NCBI GenBank assembly: GCA_945869305.1
Contig: CAMBOH010000001.1
Location: 1-64,000 of the forward strand
Direction of reading: 5' to 3'
DNA: 64,000 nt
Origin: an uncultured bacterium
GTDB taxonomy: Bacteria > Bacteroidota > Bacteroidia > Bacteroidales > Bacteroidaceae
Shown: piece after piece, positions 50,183 to 59,688 of the stretch
Layout: every line of letters begins with the position of its first letter
How positions within the stretch are numbered: the first letter of the stretch is position 1
Translations under genes and position numbers: made by a program
The notes under the pieces: model-generated
Told to the model about the DNA's origin: nothing
The model's input: the letters and a program-made list of their open reading frames with translations, nothing else
Database searches by the model: none

Positions 50183-52513
50183 ATGAAAACCCTTCTTTGC
50201 CTCTGCCTGTTGCTCCTGTCGGCCGGCATGCCGCGCCGCCTGCCGGCACAGGAACCCGTCGACTGCGTGAACCCCTTCATCGGAACCACCGCCTACGGCA
50301 CTTGCAACCCCGGTGCGGTCTGTCCCCACGGCATGATGAGTGTCACCCCCTTCAACGTGATGGGGTCCGACCAGAACCGCTACGACAAGGACAGCCGCTG
50401 GTGGAGCACCCCCTACGACCATGCCAACACCTACTTCACGGGCTACTCCCACGTCAACCTGAGCGGAGTGGGCTGTCCCGACTTGGGCGCGTTGCTGCTC
50501 ATGCCCACCTTGGGCGACACGCTCTGTGTAGACTACCGCCGCTATGGCTCGCGCTATACCGACGAGCAGGCAGAGCCGGGCTACTACGCCAACCGCCTCA
50601 CCGACTACGGCATACTCACCGAAGTCACTGCAACCCCGCGCACCGCCATGGCCCGATTCACCTTCCCGAAGGGTAGGGCACACCTGCTGCTCAACCTCGG
50701 TCAGGGCCTCACGAACGAGAGCGGTGCCACGGTGTGCTGGGTGTCAGACTGCGAGTTGCAGGGCAGCAAGCTGCTCGGCACCTTCTGCTACGAGGCCCGT
50801 CAGGCCGTGTTTCCCGTCTACTTCGTACTGCGCATAGACCGCCCGACCGCTGCTTCGGGCTACTGGAAATTCCAGCGGCCCAAGGGAGGCGTGGCCGCAC
50901 AGTGGGATGCCGATGATAGCCGCTACAAGGTCTACACCCGCTACCGCAAGGAGCTTTCGGGCGATGACATCGGCGCGTGGTGCAGCTTCGATGCCGAGCC
51001 CGGCGAGCAGGTAGAGGTGCGCTTGGGGGTCAGCTTTGTGAGCATGGAGGGCGCGCGCCGCAACCTCGAAGCCGAGCAGCGGGGCCGCCATTTCGATGCG
51101 CTGCGCGCCGAGGCCAAAGCCCGTTGGCAGGCCGACCTGTCGCGCATCAGGGTCGAGGGCGGCACGGCGGCCCAGCGCAGGGTCTTCTACACCGCTCTCT
51201 ACCACCTGCTGCTCCATCCCAATGTGTTGCAGGACGTCGACGGGCGCTATCCCGCCATGGAGCAGGCCGACATACGCACCGCGCAGGGCAACCGTTACAC
51301 TGTCTTTTCCCTGTGGGACACCTACCGCAACCTGCATCCCCTGCTCTCGCTCGTCTATCCCGAACGCCAGACCGACATGGTGCGTTCGTTGCTCGACATG
51401 TATGCCGAGAGTGGCCGCTTGCCCCGGTGGGAACTTTACGGAAGGGAGACACAGACTATGGAAGGCGACCCCGCCGTAGCCGTCATTGCCGACACCTGGC
51501 TGCGCGGGCTGCATGGCTTCGATGCCGGACTGGCCTACGAGGCCATGCGCCGGGCCGTGACCGAGAGCGGGGCGCAGAGCCTACTGCGCCCCGACAACGA
51601 CGACTACCAGCGACTGGGCTATGTCCCGCTGCGCGACTCGACCGACAACTCCGTGAGCCATGCCCTCGAATACTACCTGGCCGACTATGCCCTGTCGCGC
51701 ATGGCATCCGCCTTGGGCCACACGGACGATGCCCGCCGCTTCGCCGAACGGGCGCAAGGCTACCGTCGCTACTACAGCCCCGAGAGCGGCACATTGCGCC
51801 CCCTGTTGCCCGACGGCACTTTCCTTTCGCCCTTCGACCCGCGTCAGGGCGAAAACTTCGCGCCCTGTGCCGGCTTTCATGAAGGCTCCGCCTGGAACTA
51901 CACCTTCAGTGTGCCCTTCGACGTGCAGGGCCTGGCCCGCCTGATGGGCGGCGAGCGGGCCTTTGTGCAGAAGTTGCAGCACGTGTTCGACGCCGGGCTG
52001 TATGACCCTACCAACGAGCCCGACCTCCACTATCCCTACCTCTTTGCCCTCTTCCCGGGCCAGGCCTGGCGCACGCAGCAGCTCACCCGCCGGCTCCTGC
52101 AGCAGCACTACACCGACCGTCCCGACGGCCTGCCGGGCAACGACGACACCGGCACGCTCTCGGCCTGGGCCGTGTACAGCATGTTGGGCTTCTACCCCTA
52201 CTGTCCGGGCAAGCCCGAATATGTGCTCACCGCGCCCGTCTTTCCCCGCGCCGTCATCCGCCTCCATCCGGACTACTACGCCGCCGACAGTCTCGTCATC
52301 GAGGCGCCGGGAGCCGCCGACACGTCGGCCTACGTGCGGCGCGTCAGTCTTGGCGGCCGGCCGCTCCGTGGCTATACCGTGTCCCACGAGGCCCTGACGG
52401 GCGGCCGCACCCTGCGCTTCGAGTTTGGCAACGGCCACCCTGCGGGCCCTCAGGCAGCGACGGCCCCGTCGTTTCGCGAAGCCCGGCGTTCCCATCAAAA
52501 AAACAGCAAATAA
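50183..52513 (+). CDS. GH92 family alpha-mannosidase
   Basis: Signal peptide, VDCVNPFIGTTAYGTCNPGAVCPHGMMSVTPFN...YFTGYSHVNLSGVGCPDLG...GNDDTGTLSAWAVYSMLGFYPYCPGKPEYVLTAPVF. Confidence 0.95.
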   Translation: MKTLLCLCLLLLSAGMPRRLPAQEPVDCVNPFIGTTAYGTCNPGAVCPHGMMSVTPFNVMGSDQNRYDKDSRWWSTPYDHANTYFTGYSHVNLSGVGCPDLGALLLMPTLGDTLCVDYRRYGSRYTDEQAEPGYYANRLTDYGILTEVTATPRTAMARFTFPKGRAHLLLNLGQGLTNESGATVCWVSDCELQGSKLLGTFCYEARQAVFPVYFVLRIDRPTAASGYWKFQRPKGGVAAQWDADDSRYKVYTRYRKELSGDDIGAWCSFDAEPGEQVEVRLGVSFVSMEGARRNLEAEQRGRHFDALRAEAKARWQADLSRIRVEGGTAAQRRVFYTALYHLLLHPNVLQDVDGRYPAMEQADIRTAQGNRYTVFSLWDTYRNLHPLLSLVYPERQTDMVRSLLDMYAESGRLPRWELYGRETQTMEGDPAVAVIADTWLRGLHGFDAGLAYEAMRRAVTESGAQSLLRPDNDDYQRLGYVPLRDSTDNSVSHALEYYLADYALSRMASALGHTDDARRFAERAQGYRRYYSPESGTLRPLLPDGTFLSPFDPRQGENFAPCAGFHEGSAWNYTFSVPFDVQGLARLMGGERAFVQKLQHVFDAGLYDPTNEPDLHYPYLFALFPGQAWRTQQLTRRLLQQHYTDRPDGLPGNDDTGTLSAWAVYSMLGFYPYCPGKPEYVLTAPVFPRAVIRLHPDYYAADSLVIEAPGAADTSAYVRRVSLGGRPLRGYTVSHEALTGGRTLRFEFGNGHPAGPQAATAPSFREARRSHQKNSK

Positions 52514-52536
52514 TTTGCAGTTGTCGAAATAATGCC

Positions 52537-52544
52537 TACCTTTG
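52537..52544 (+). promoter_or_regulatory. Promoter of tRNA-Leu (-33 TTTG 52514, -7 TACCTTTG)
   Basis: TTTGCAGTTGTCGAAATAATGCCTACCTTTG with 19-nt spacing between boxes. Confidence 0.6.
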
Positions 52545-52578
52545 CACCGCTTTCGGCCCCGACAGGGGCAGCGAAGTA

Positions 52579-52660
52579 GCCCAGATGGCGGAATCGGTAG
52601 ACGCGCTGGTCTCAAACACCAGTGGGGCAACCCGTGCCGGTTCGACCCCGGCTCTGGGTA
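52579..52660 (+). tRNA. tRNA-Leu (anticodon CAA)
   Basis: GCCCAGATGGCGGAATCGGTAGACGCGCTGGTCTCAAACACCAGTGGGGCAACCCGTGCCGGTTCGACCCCGGCTCTGGGTA; cloverleaf with long variable arm; anticodon loop CTCAAAC; CCA not encoded. Confidence 0.96.
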
Positions 52661-52667
52661 CAAATCA

Positions 52668-52697
52668 CGGCTGAAAATCGCGATCGATTTTCAGCCG
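52668..52697 (+). terminator. tRNA-Leu terminator
   Basis: CGGCTGAAAATCG-cgat-CGATTTTCAGCCG perfect 13-bp stem then TTTTT. Confidence 0.92.
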
Positions 52698-52731
52698 TTT
52701 TTGCTATTTCTGCTATAAACAGCGTATCAAC

Positions 52732-54243
52732 ATGAAGAAGCTTTTATTCTTTTTCCTCCTGAGCGGTCCGTTGTCGGCTACGGCCCAGAGCGACCTCAGC
52801 TGGAAGGTGACCATGCAGTCGACCAACAGTTCGGGCGACTACACGCCGTTGTGGCTCAATGCCAACAAGCATGGCCTGAGCAGCCTGGACAAGAACAACG
52901 GCTACCTCATGGCCGGCGTGAAGAAGTCCATGCAGGCCGACTCACTGAAGCGGTGGAGCTACGGGTTCGGCGCCTCGTTGGCCGCCACTTACAACTTCAC
53001 CAGCCCTGTTGTCGTGCAGGAAGCCTATGCCGAAGGCCGTTGGCTCAAGGGGGTGGTCACCGTCGGCAGCAAAGAGTGGCCCATGGAACTGAAGGACAAC
53101 GCGCTGAGTTCAGGCTCCCAAACCTTGGGCATCAATGCCCGTCCTGTACCCCAGGTGCGCGTAGCCCTGCCCGACTACTGGACCTTTGCCGGAGGCTGGC
53201 TGGGCATCAAGGGACACATTGCCTATGGTAAGTTCACCGACGACGGATGGCAAAAAGACTTTACTGACCAGAAGTCCAGGTATACCGAGGACGCACTCTA
53301 CCACTCCAAGGCGGGCTACCTGCGCGTCGGCCATGCCGAAAAGACGCGCCTCAGTCTTGAGCTGGGACTTGAGATGGCCACGCTCTTCGGCGGCACGTCC
53401 TACCGCAAATGGGAGAACGGCCAGCTCGTGGGCGTGAAGAACGGCACCGGACTGTCGTCCTTCTGGAACGCCTTTATCGGCGGCGGCAGCGATGTGGGCG
53501 AAGACGTCTACAAGAATGTCGAGGGCGACAACCTGGGCAGCTGGGTGGCGAGGGTCAACTACGATGCGCCCACCTGGAACCTCGGTGTCTATGCCGACCA
53601 CTTCTTTGAAGACCACTCAGCCATGTTCCACCTCAGCCACAACGGCTATGGAACGGGAGAGGAATGGCAGGTGAAGAAGGAAAACCGCTTCTACCTCTAC
53701 GACCTCAAGGACATCATGCTCGGTGCGGAGCTTACGCTGAAGAACTGTCCGTGGGCGCGGAAAATCGTGGTGGAATACCTCTACACCAAATACCAGTCGG
53801 GGGCCCTCTACCACGACCACACCGCGAACATCCCCGACCACCTCTGCGGGACCGACAACTATTACAACCACAGCATCTTCACGGGCTGGCAGCACTGGGG
53901 ACAGGTCATGGGCAATCCCCTTTACACCTCGCCCCTCTACAATACCGACGGAACGGTCCAGGTCAAGAACAACCGCTTCGTGGCCTGGCATGCAGGTGTG
54001 AGCGGCAGCCTCTCGCGGGCACTCGACTACCGACTCCTGGCCACCTGTCAGAAAGGATGGGGTACCTATGGCAACATGTTCCCCCACCCGCGGCGCAACC
54101 TCAGCCTCATGGCCGAGGCCACCTACAGCATCCCGAAGAGCGGCTGGCAGGTAGCGGCAGCAGCGGCGTTGGACAAGGGGAGCCTGTTGGGCGATAACGT
54201 AGGATTGCAGTTGACTGTAGTAAAGAAAGGAGTGTTCAAATGA
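52732..54243 (+). CDS. Capsule assembly Wzi-family outer membrane protein
   Basis: MKKLLFFFLLSGPLSATAQSDLSWKVTMQSTNSSGDYTPLWLNANKHGLSSLDKNNGYLMAGV... typical Bacteroidetes Wzi-like barrel. Confidence 0.82.
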   Translation: MKKLLFFFLLSGPLSATAQSDLSWKVTMQSTNSSGDYTPLWLNANKHGLSSLDKNNGYLMAGVKKSMQADSLKRWSYGFGASLAATYNFTSPVVVQEAYAEGRWLKGVVTVGSKEWPMELKDNALSSGSQTLGINARPVPQVRVALPDYWTFAGGWLGIKGHIAYGKFTDDGWQKDFTDQKSRYTEDALYHSKAGYLRVGHAEKTRLSLELGLEMATLFGGTSYRKWENGQLVGVKNGTGLSSFWNAFIGGGSDVGEDVYKNVEGDNLGSWVARVNYDAPTWNLGVYADHFFEDHSAMFHLSHNGYGTGEEWQVKKENRFYLYDLKDIMLGAELTLKNCPWARKIVVEYLYTKYQSGALYHDHTANIPDHLCGTDNYYNHSIFTGWQHWGQVMGNPLYTSPLYNTDGTVQVKNNRFVAWHAGVSGSLSRALDYRLLATCQKGWGTYGNMFPHPRRNLSLMAEATYSIPKSGWQVAAAAALDKGSLLGDNVGLQLTVVKKGVFK

Positions 54244-54659
54244 AGAAGATAGCATACCTCATGACGCTGGCAGCCCTGATATGTGCAGGCTGCGAGCTCG
54301 ACACGTCCGACAGCGGCCGCTTCGAGGGGCTGTGGAAGATGCAGGGAGTCGACTCCTTGGCGAATGGGAAACACGTAGACATGACCCAGGCTCAGGTGGC
54401 CTACGCCTTTCAGAGCAAGCTGTTGCAGTTGCGTGGCGGCGGTGCGTCCGTCTTCTGCCGCTTTGAGCAGAAGGGCGATTCGCTCATACTCTCCGACCCC
54501 CGCAAGGCAGGTTCAAACAATCCGCCTGTCGAGTCGCTCGACGTGCTCCGCCCCTACGGTTTCACCGACTTCCGGATGCCTTTCCACATCGACCTGCTGA
54601 ACGGCAAGCGGATGATACTGAGTTCAGACGAGGTGAGACTGCACTTCGACAAATACTGA
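54240..54659 (+). CDS. Lipocalin-like lipoprotein
   Basis: MKKIAYLMTLAALICAGCELDTSDSGRFEGLWKMQGVDSLANGKHVDMTQ...; lipobox; starts 4 bp inside the end of the Wzi gene (ATGA overlap). Confidence 0.7.
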   Translation: MKKIAYLMTLAALICAGCELDTSDSGRFEGLWKMQGVDSLANGKHVDMTQAQVAYAFQSKLLQLRGGGASVFCRFEQKGDSLILSDPRKAGSNNPPVESLDVLRPYGFTDFRMPFHIDLLNGKRMILSSDEVRLHFDKY

Positions 54660-54806
54660 GCGTCCGCCCGCCCGCTGCGGCGCAGCAGGCAGGGCCGGGC
54701 TGCACGTTCTCAGGTTCGGGCGGCTGCTGGACACAAGCGGCCCGGCAGCATCCCGAGAGGCAGCGACGCATGGGCCGATTCGGCTGAATCTGTAAACAAA
54801 CATTCA

Positions 54807-54889
54807 TGGAGCGGGCTGAAGGCCCGGCAAGCACCCGACACAGGGAAACGCCCTGGGTAGGCTGCTTGCCGGGCCTTCAGCCCGCTCCA
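54807..54889. repeat. 27-bp perfect inverted repeat with nested inner hairpin
   Basis: TGGAGCGGGCTGAAGGCCCGGCAAGCA (54807-54833) and its exact reverse complement (54863-54889); inner CAGGG-aaacg-CCCTG. Confidence 0.95.
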
Positions 54890-54898
54890 GCACCATGC

Positions 54899-54980
54899 AG
54901 AAACAACTCGGCACTCAGAACGGACAACTCGGCACTCAGGACGGACAACTCGGCACTTCGTTTTCTGCAACTCGGCACGT
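54899..54980 (-). repeat. Tandem repeat family B, locus 2 (about 4 units, 21/21/22 bp)
   Basis: CGGCAC anchors at 54909, 54930, 54951, 54973; - strand core GTGCCGAGTTGT identical to the 30350 array. Confidence 0.95.
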
Positions 54981-54982
54981 AG

Positions 54983-55501
54983 CTATTCGGTCCGGTCAGC
55001 GAGCAGGTGTAACATCTGCCACAGGAAGCCAGGTTCCTGCGGCGGCACCCGGTGCGCCTTGCAGGCCGCAGTGAGCCGCTGTGCCAGCCGTTGCCGTGCC
55101 GCCACCGCTTCGGCGTTCAGCCGCGTCTGGCGGTCAATCAGTTCTTCCAGCCCAATCTCCCCTTGCCGGTCAGCCAGTTGAATGCGGGCCAGCTCCGCCT
55201 GTATGTCGTGCAGCTTGCGCTGCGTGTCGTCCGCCTCACCGCGCAGCTTGTCGGCTACCCGCCGGTAAGCCTTCAGGTGTTGCTCCACCGTCATCCCCCT
55301 TGCAAACAGCCGTTCCAGCACCACCTTGGCCGTCAGGCGGTTCTGTTCGTCGGTCTCGGTCAGCTCGCGCCGCAGCATCAGGTGCTCGGCCAGTCCGGGG
55401 TAGGGTGCGGTCATGCTGACGCGCACCCCGCCGCTCATCACCTCGCAGTGTCCCTGCAGCAGGCAATCGTCGTAGGTGGTTTCGATAAAAAGCTTTTGCA
55501 T
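54983..55501 (-). CDS. Hypothetical protein, coiled-coil rich (about 172 aa)
   Basis: MQKLFIETTYDDCLLQGHCEVMSGGVRVSMTAPYPGLAEHLMLRRELTETDEQNRLTAKVVLERLFARGMTVEQHLKAYRRVADKLRGEADDTQRKLHDIQAELARIQ...; TACTTTTG box on - strand at 55562-55569. Confidence 0.7.
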   Translation of the reverse strand: MQKLFIETTYDDCLLQGHCEVMSGGVRVSMTAPYPGLAEHLMLRRELTETDEQNRLTAKVVLERLFARGMTVEQHLKAYRRVADKLRGEADDTQRKLHDIQAELARIQLADRQGEIGLEELIDRQTRLNAEAVAARQRLAQRLTAACKAHRVPPQEPGFLWQMLHLLADRTE

Positions 55502-55883
55502 AGTCAGACAGTGTGACGGCTTCCGCCCGGTCACGGGGATAGGCCGTGGTTAGCATGGTCGCAAAAGTAGCGAATATTTGTCGTTTGCGCGCTGTGTAGC
55601 CAGTGCTTTTCACCTTTCCGTCCGGGCGTGTCCGTCCGGCATGTCCCGCATGGCGCGCAGCCCTGCCGCCCCCTCCTCGCGACGGCCTTTTTGGAAGGAA
55701 AAAATCCCCTTTCTCCGGGCTTTTTCCCTTTTTTCCGTTTTTTAGCGTGCAACAATGGGGTTCCGCCTGCAAAAATGCCTATCTTAGCCTCGCAAACAGC
55801 TGAAAGGGGACGGGCTGCCTACAGCCGGCGGCCCTTCCGGCACGGTTGCACATCCAATCATTACCCCCTTTTACACTTATCAC

Positions 55884-56963
55884 ATGGAAGCTACAAACAA
55901 GAACTATTGCATCATCCTGGCCGGAGGCATAGGCCGACGGCTTTGGCCTGTCAGCACGAAAGAGGTGCCCAAGCAGTTCCTCGACTTTTTCGGGACGGGG
56001 AAGAGCCTTTTGCAGCAAACGTTCGAGCGTTTTGTTCGCTTTATCCCACGCGACCATATATTCGTTTCGACCTACCAGAACTACGTGCCGCTGGTGAGCG
56101 AGCAGCTGCCCGACCTGCCCGGCCAGAACATCCTGCCTGAGCCTGTACAGCTGAACACCGCCCCAGCAGCTATCTGGGGCACCTGGCACACCGTGCTGGC
56201 CGACCCCGAGGCCTGCGTAGTGGTGTCGCCTGCCGACCAGCTCATCCAGGACACCGAGGCTTTCGAAAGGCAGATACTGAACGGCCTGGCCTATGTCGAT
56301 GCCCACGCCGAGTTCCTGGCCATGGGCGTAAAGCCCACGATGCCCAACACCGCCTATGGCTACATACAGATGGGTGAGGAGCAGCCCGGATCCGACTGCT
56401 TCCGCGTACTCTCATTCAGCGAAAAGCCCGAGCTGACCTATGCCCGGATGTTCTTGGAGAGCGGCGAGTTCCTGTGGAACACCGGCATCTTCCTGTGGAA
56501 AGGGCGCACCATGGGCACCCAGCTGTCGCGCGACGGTCGCCGGCAGGATCTGCCCGTCGAGGCGGTAGCCCGCCAGATGGTGACCATCGCTGAAGAGATG
56601 GAGTACGTGCGCTCCAGCTTCAACGAGAACATGCCCCACCAGCTCGACCTCTTCATCCTCGAACACTGCCAGAACGTCTCGGTCCAGGTGTGCAACTTCG
56701 GCTGGGCCGACGTGGGCTGCTGGAAGGAACTGCGCGAGGTGTCGCGACAGGATGCCGACGGCAATGTGGTGAGCGGAGGCTCCGGCGTGCTGCTCTCGGG
56801 CAGCCAGAACTGCATGGTACGCCTGCCCGAAGGCATGAAGGCCGTGGTGGCCGGGCTCGACAACTATGTGGTGGCCGTTCAGGACAACGTGCTGATGGTA
56901 TGCCCTAACGATAATCCCGATGCTGTGCGCCGCTTGATCAACGAGGCACAGATGAACCTGTAA
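55884..56963 (+). CDS. manC: Mannose-1-phosphate guanylyltransferase
   Basis: NKNYCIILAGGIGRRLWPVSTKEVPKQFLDFFGTGKSLLQQTFERF...VVVSPADQLIQD...FSEKPE...LWNTGIFLWK. Confidence 0.95.
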   Translation: MEATNKNYCIILAGGIGRRLWPVSTKEVPKQFLDFFGTGKSLLQQTFERFVRFIPRDHIFVSTYQNYVPLVSEQLPDLPGQNILPEPVQLNTAPAAIWGTWHTVLADPEACVVVSPADQLIQDTEAFERQILNGLAYVDAHAEFLAMGVKPTMPNTAYGYIQMGEEQPGSDCFRVLSFSEKPELTYARMFLESGEFLWNTGIFLWKGRTMGTQLSRDGRRQDLPVEAVARQMVTIAEEMEYVRSSFNENMPHQLDLFILEHCQNVSVQVCNFGWADVGCWKELREVSRQDADGNVVSGGSGVLLSGSQNCMVRLPEGMKAVVAGLDNYVVAVQDNVLMVCPNDNPDAVRRLINEAQMNL

Positions 56964-57029
56964 CATGACTCTCGGGCCGCCCCGGCCTCCCGGCGGCGGC
57001 TCCCGACACAGACTGACAGACTCCAGACT

Positions 57030-57803
57030 ATGAAACAGAAAGTGACTGTGGTGAAGGTGGGCGGCAAAATCGTAGAGACCCCCGACACCCTCGAGACCTT
57101 ACTCCACCGCTTTTCGGCCCTCGAAGGGCTGAAGGTGCTGGTGCACGGAGGCGGCCGCACCGCCACCGAAGTGGCTGCCAAGCTGGGCGTAGAGACCCAC
57201 ATGGTCGACGGCCGCCGCATTACCGACGCCGACATGCTGCGCGTGGTGACTATGGTATATGGCGGCCTGGTCAACAAGCAGGTCGTAGCCCGCCTGCAAG
57301 CCTGCGGCGTGAATGCCTTGGGGCTGACCGGAGCCGACATGAACCTGATTCGCTCCCACCGTCGTCCCGAGCGCAACGGAGTGGACTTCGGCTTTGTGGG
57401 CGATGTCGACACTGTCGACGGCGAACGCCTGGCCCAGCTGCTCCATAGCGGCGTGACCCCCGTTGTGGCTCCCCTCACGCACGACGGCGAGGGACACCTG
57501 CTCAACACCAATGCCGACACCATGGCCGGCGAGGTGGCCAAGGCCCTGGCCCGCCAGTTTGAGGTGACGCTGGTCTACTGCTTCGAACACGCCGGCGTGC
57601 TGGCCGACCCCGACAACGAGGCCAGCGTCATTCCCCTCATCACCCGCCGCGACTTCGACGCGCTCAAGGCCCAGGGAGTCGTGACGGGAGGCATGTTGCC
57701 CAAGATCGAGAATTGCCTTTCGGCCGTCGGGGCAGGCGTGCGCCGTGTGGTCATCACCCGCGCCGACACCCTGCAGGAAGGCTGTGGAACAACCATCGAA
57801 TAA
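57030..57803 (+). CDS. argB: Acetylglutamate kinase
   Basis: TVVKVGGKIVETPDTLETLLHRFSALEGLKVLVHGGGRTATEVAAKLGVETHMVDGRRITD...GLTGADMNLI...GGMLPKIENCLSAVGAGVRRVVI. Confidence 0.94.
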   Translation: MKQKVTVVKVGGKIVETPDTLETLLHRFSALEGLKVLVHGGGRTATEVAAKLGVETHMVDGRRITDADMLRVVTMVYGGLVNKQVVARLQACGVNALGLTGADMNLIRSHRRPERNGVDFGFVGDVDTVDGERLAQLLHSGVTPVVAPLTHDGEGHLLNTNADTMAGEVAKALARQFEVTLVYCFEHAGVLADPDNEASVIPLITRRDFDALKAQGVVTGGMLPKIENCLSAVGAGVRRVVITRADTLQEGCGTTIE

Positions 57804-57813
57804 TCCAGACTGC

Positions 57814-59052
57814 ATGAACACCTACGAAATCATGGCTCCCGTCGGCTCGCGCGAGGCGCTGGCCGCCGCGCTCAAGGCCGGCGCCGATTCGGTATACTTC
57901 GGCATTGAAGCCCTGAACATGCGGGCGCACAGTGCCAGCCGCTTCACCATCGACGACCTGCACGACATCGCCGCGCAGTGCGCCACACAGGGAGTCAAGT
58001 CCTATCTCACGGTCAACACCATCATCTATGACGAGGACATCGACTTGATGCACCGCATCTGCGACGCGGCCCACGCCGCGGGCATCTCGGCCGTCATAGC
58101 CTGCGATGTGGCCGTCATGGCCTACTGCCGCAGCATCGGCCAGGAGGTCCACCTGTCTACCCAGCTCAACATATCCAACTGCGAGGCCCTGCGCTTCTAT
58201 GCCGCCTTTGCCGATGTGGCCGTGCTGGCCCGCGAGCTGAAGCTGGAACAGGTGGCCGCCATCCACGACTTCATCGGGCGCGAACACATTTGCGGCCCGT
58301 CGGGCAGCCCCGTGCGCATCGAAATGTTCTGCCACGGCGCGCTGTGCATGGCCGTGAGCGGCAAGTGCTACCTCTCGCTCGACAACCTCGGACACTCGGC
58401 CAACCGCGGCGAGTGTATGCAGGTGTGCCGGCGCAGCTACACCGTGCGCGACCGCGAAACCGGGGTGGAGCTGGATGTCGACAACAAGTACATCATGAGC
58501 CCGAAAGACCTGAAGACCATCGGGTTCATCGACAAGATGATGGAAGCCGGCGTGCGCGTGTTCAAGATTGAGGGCCGTGCCCGCAGTGCCGAATATGTCT
58601 ACACCGTGGTGCGCTGCTACAAGGAGGCCATCGAGGCCGTGCAGCAGGGAACCTTCACGGCCGAAAGGGTCGAGGAGTGGGACCGCCGCCTGGCCACCGT
58701 GTTCAACCGCGGCTTCTGGGACGGCTACTACCTGGGCCAGCGGCTGGGCGAGTGGAGCCAGGTGTACGGGTCGAGCGCCACCGAAAAGAAGCAGTACGTG
58801 GGCAAGGGCATGAAGTATTTTTCACGGCTCGGCGTGGGCGAGTTCTACATTGAGGCGGGCAGCTTCAGCGTGGGCGACAGACTGCTCATAGTCGGCCCGA
58901 CCACCGGAGCACTCTATGTCGAAGCCACCGACATCCACGGCGACAGCGGGCCGGTCAGTGAGGCTGTCAAGGGGATGCGCGTGTCCATTCCCGTGCCCGA
59001 AAAGGTGAGGCCCTCCGACAAACTCTACAAAGTCGTTACCAACAAAGCTTAG
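57814..59052 (+). CDS. Peptidase U32 family protein
   Basis: MNTYEIMAPVGSREALAAALKAGADSVYFGIEALNMRAHSASRF...FCHGALCMAVSGKCYLSLDNLGHSANRGECMQVCRRSYTV. Confidence 0.94.
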   Translation: MNTYEIMAPVGSREALAAALKAGADSVYFGIEALNMRAHSASRFTIDDLHDIAAQCATQGVKSYLTVNTIIYDEDIDLMHRICDAAHAAGISAVIACDVAVMAYCRSIGQEVHLSTQLNISNCEALRFYAAFADVAVLARELKLEQVAAIHDFIGREHICGPSGSPVRIEMFCHGALCMAVSGKCYLSLDNLGHSANRGECMQVCRRSYTVRDRETGVELDVDNKYIMSPKDLKTIGFIDKMMEAGVRVFKIEGRARSAEYVYTVVRCYKEAIEAVQQGTFTAERVEEWDRRLATVFNRGFWDGYYLGQRLGEWSQVYGSSATEKKQYVGKGMKYFSRLGVGEFYIEAGSFSVGDRLLIVGPTTGALYVEATDIHGDSGPVSEAVKGMRVSIPVPEKVRPSDKLYKVVTNKA

Positions 59053-59064
59053 TCTGTTCTCTCC

Positions 59065-59688
59065 ATGATACTCCTCTTCGACTTCGGCGGCGTACTGGTC
59101 GACCTCGACAAGGCCCGCTGCATCGACAGCTTCGCCCGCCTGGGCTTCGACATCCGTCCCTATTTGGGCACCTACAGGCAGCAAGGCCCCTTCTCACTGC
59201 TCGAACGCGGCGAAATCGACGTGCCGCAGTTCTGCAGCGAGCTGCGACGGCTCGGCTGCCGTCCCGGCACGACCGACAGCGAAATCGTGCGCGCCTGGGA
59301 AGACTACCTGACCGAAGTGCCCGCCGAGCGGCTCGACATGTTGCTCAAAATCAGGCGACACTACCCCGTGAGCTGCCTGAGCAACACCAACTGCATCCAT
59401 TGGGGACAGGCCGAGCGCGACTTCTTCAACTACCGCGGCAGGCAGGTCGGCGACTTCTTCGACCACGTGTTCCTGTCCTATGAGTGCCACCTCGAAAAGC
59501 CCGCCCCTGAGCTGTATGCCCACGTCGTCCGTACGCTGGGCGTGCCCGCAGCCGAGGTGCTCTTCTTCGACGACAGCGAAGTGAATTGCGAGGCGGCCCG
59601 TGCCTGCGGCCTGCAGGCCCTGCTGGCACCCGCGGGCAGCCAATGGTTCAAATATTTCGACGAAAATGGCAAACTACACCTTCCATAG
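59065..59688 (+). CDS. HAD-family hydrolase
   Basis: MILLFDFGGVLVDLDKARCIDSF...LSNTNCIHW...HLEKPAPELYAHVVRTLGVPAAEVLFFDDSEVNCEAARACG. Confidence 0.92.
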   Translation: MILLFDFGGVLVDLDKARCIDSFARLGFDIRPYLGTYRQQGPFSLLERGEIDVPQFCSELRRLGCRPGTTDSEIVRAWEDYLTEVPAERLDMLLKIRRHYPVSCLSNTNCIHWGQAERDFFNYRGRQVGDFFDHVFLSYECHLEKPAPELYAHVVRTLGVPAAEVLFFDDSEVNCEAARACGLQALLAPAGSQWFKYFDENGKLHLP

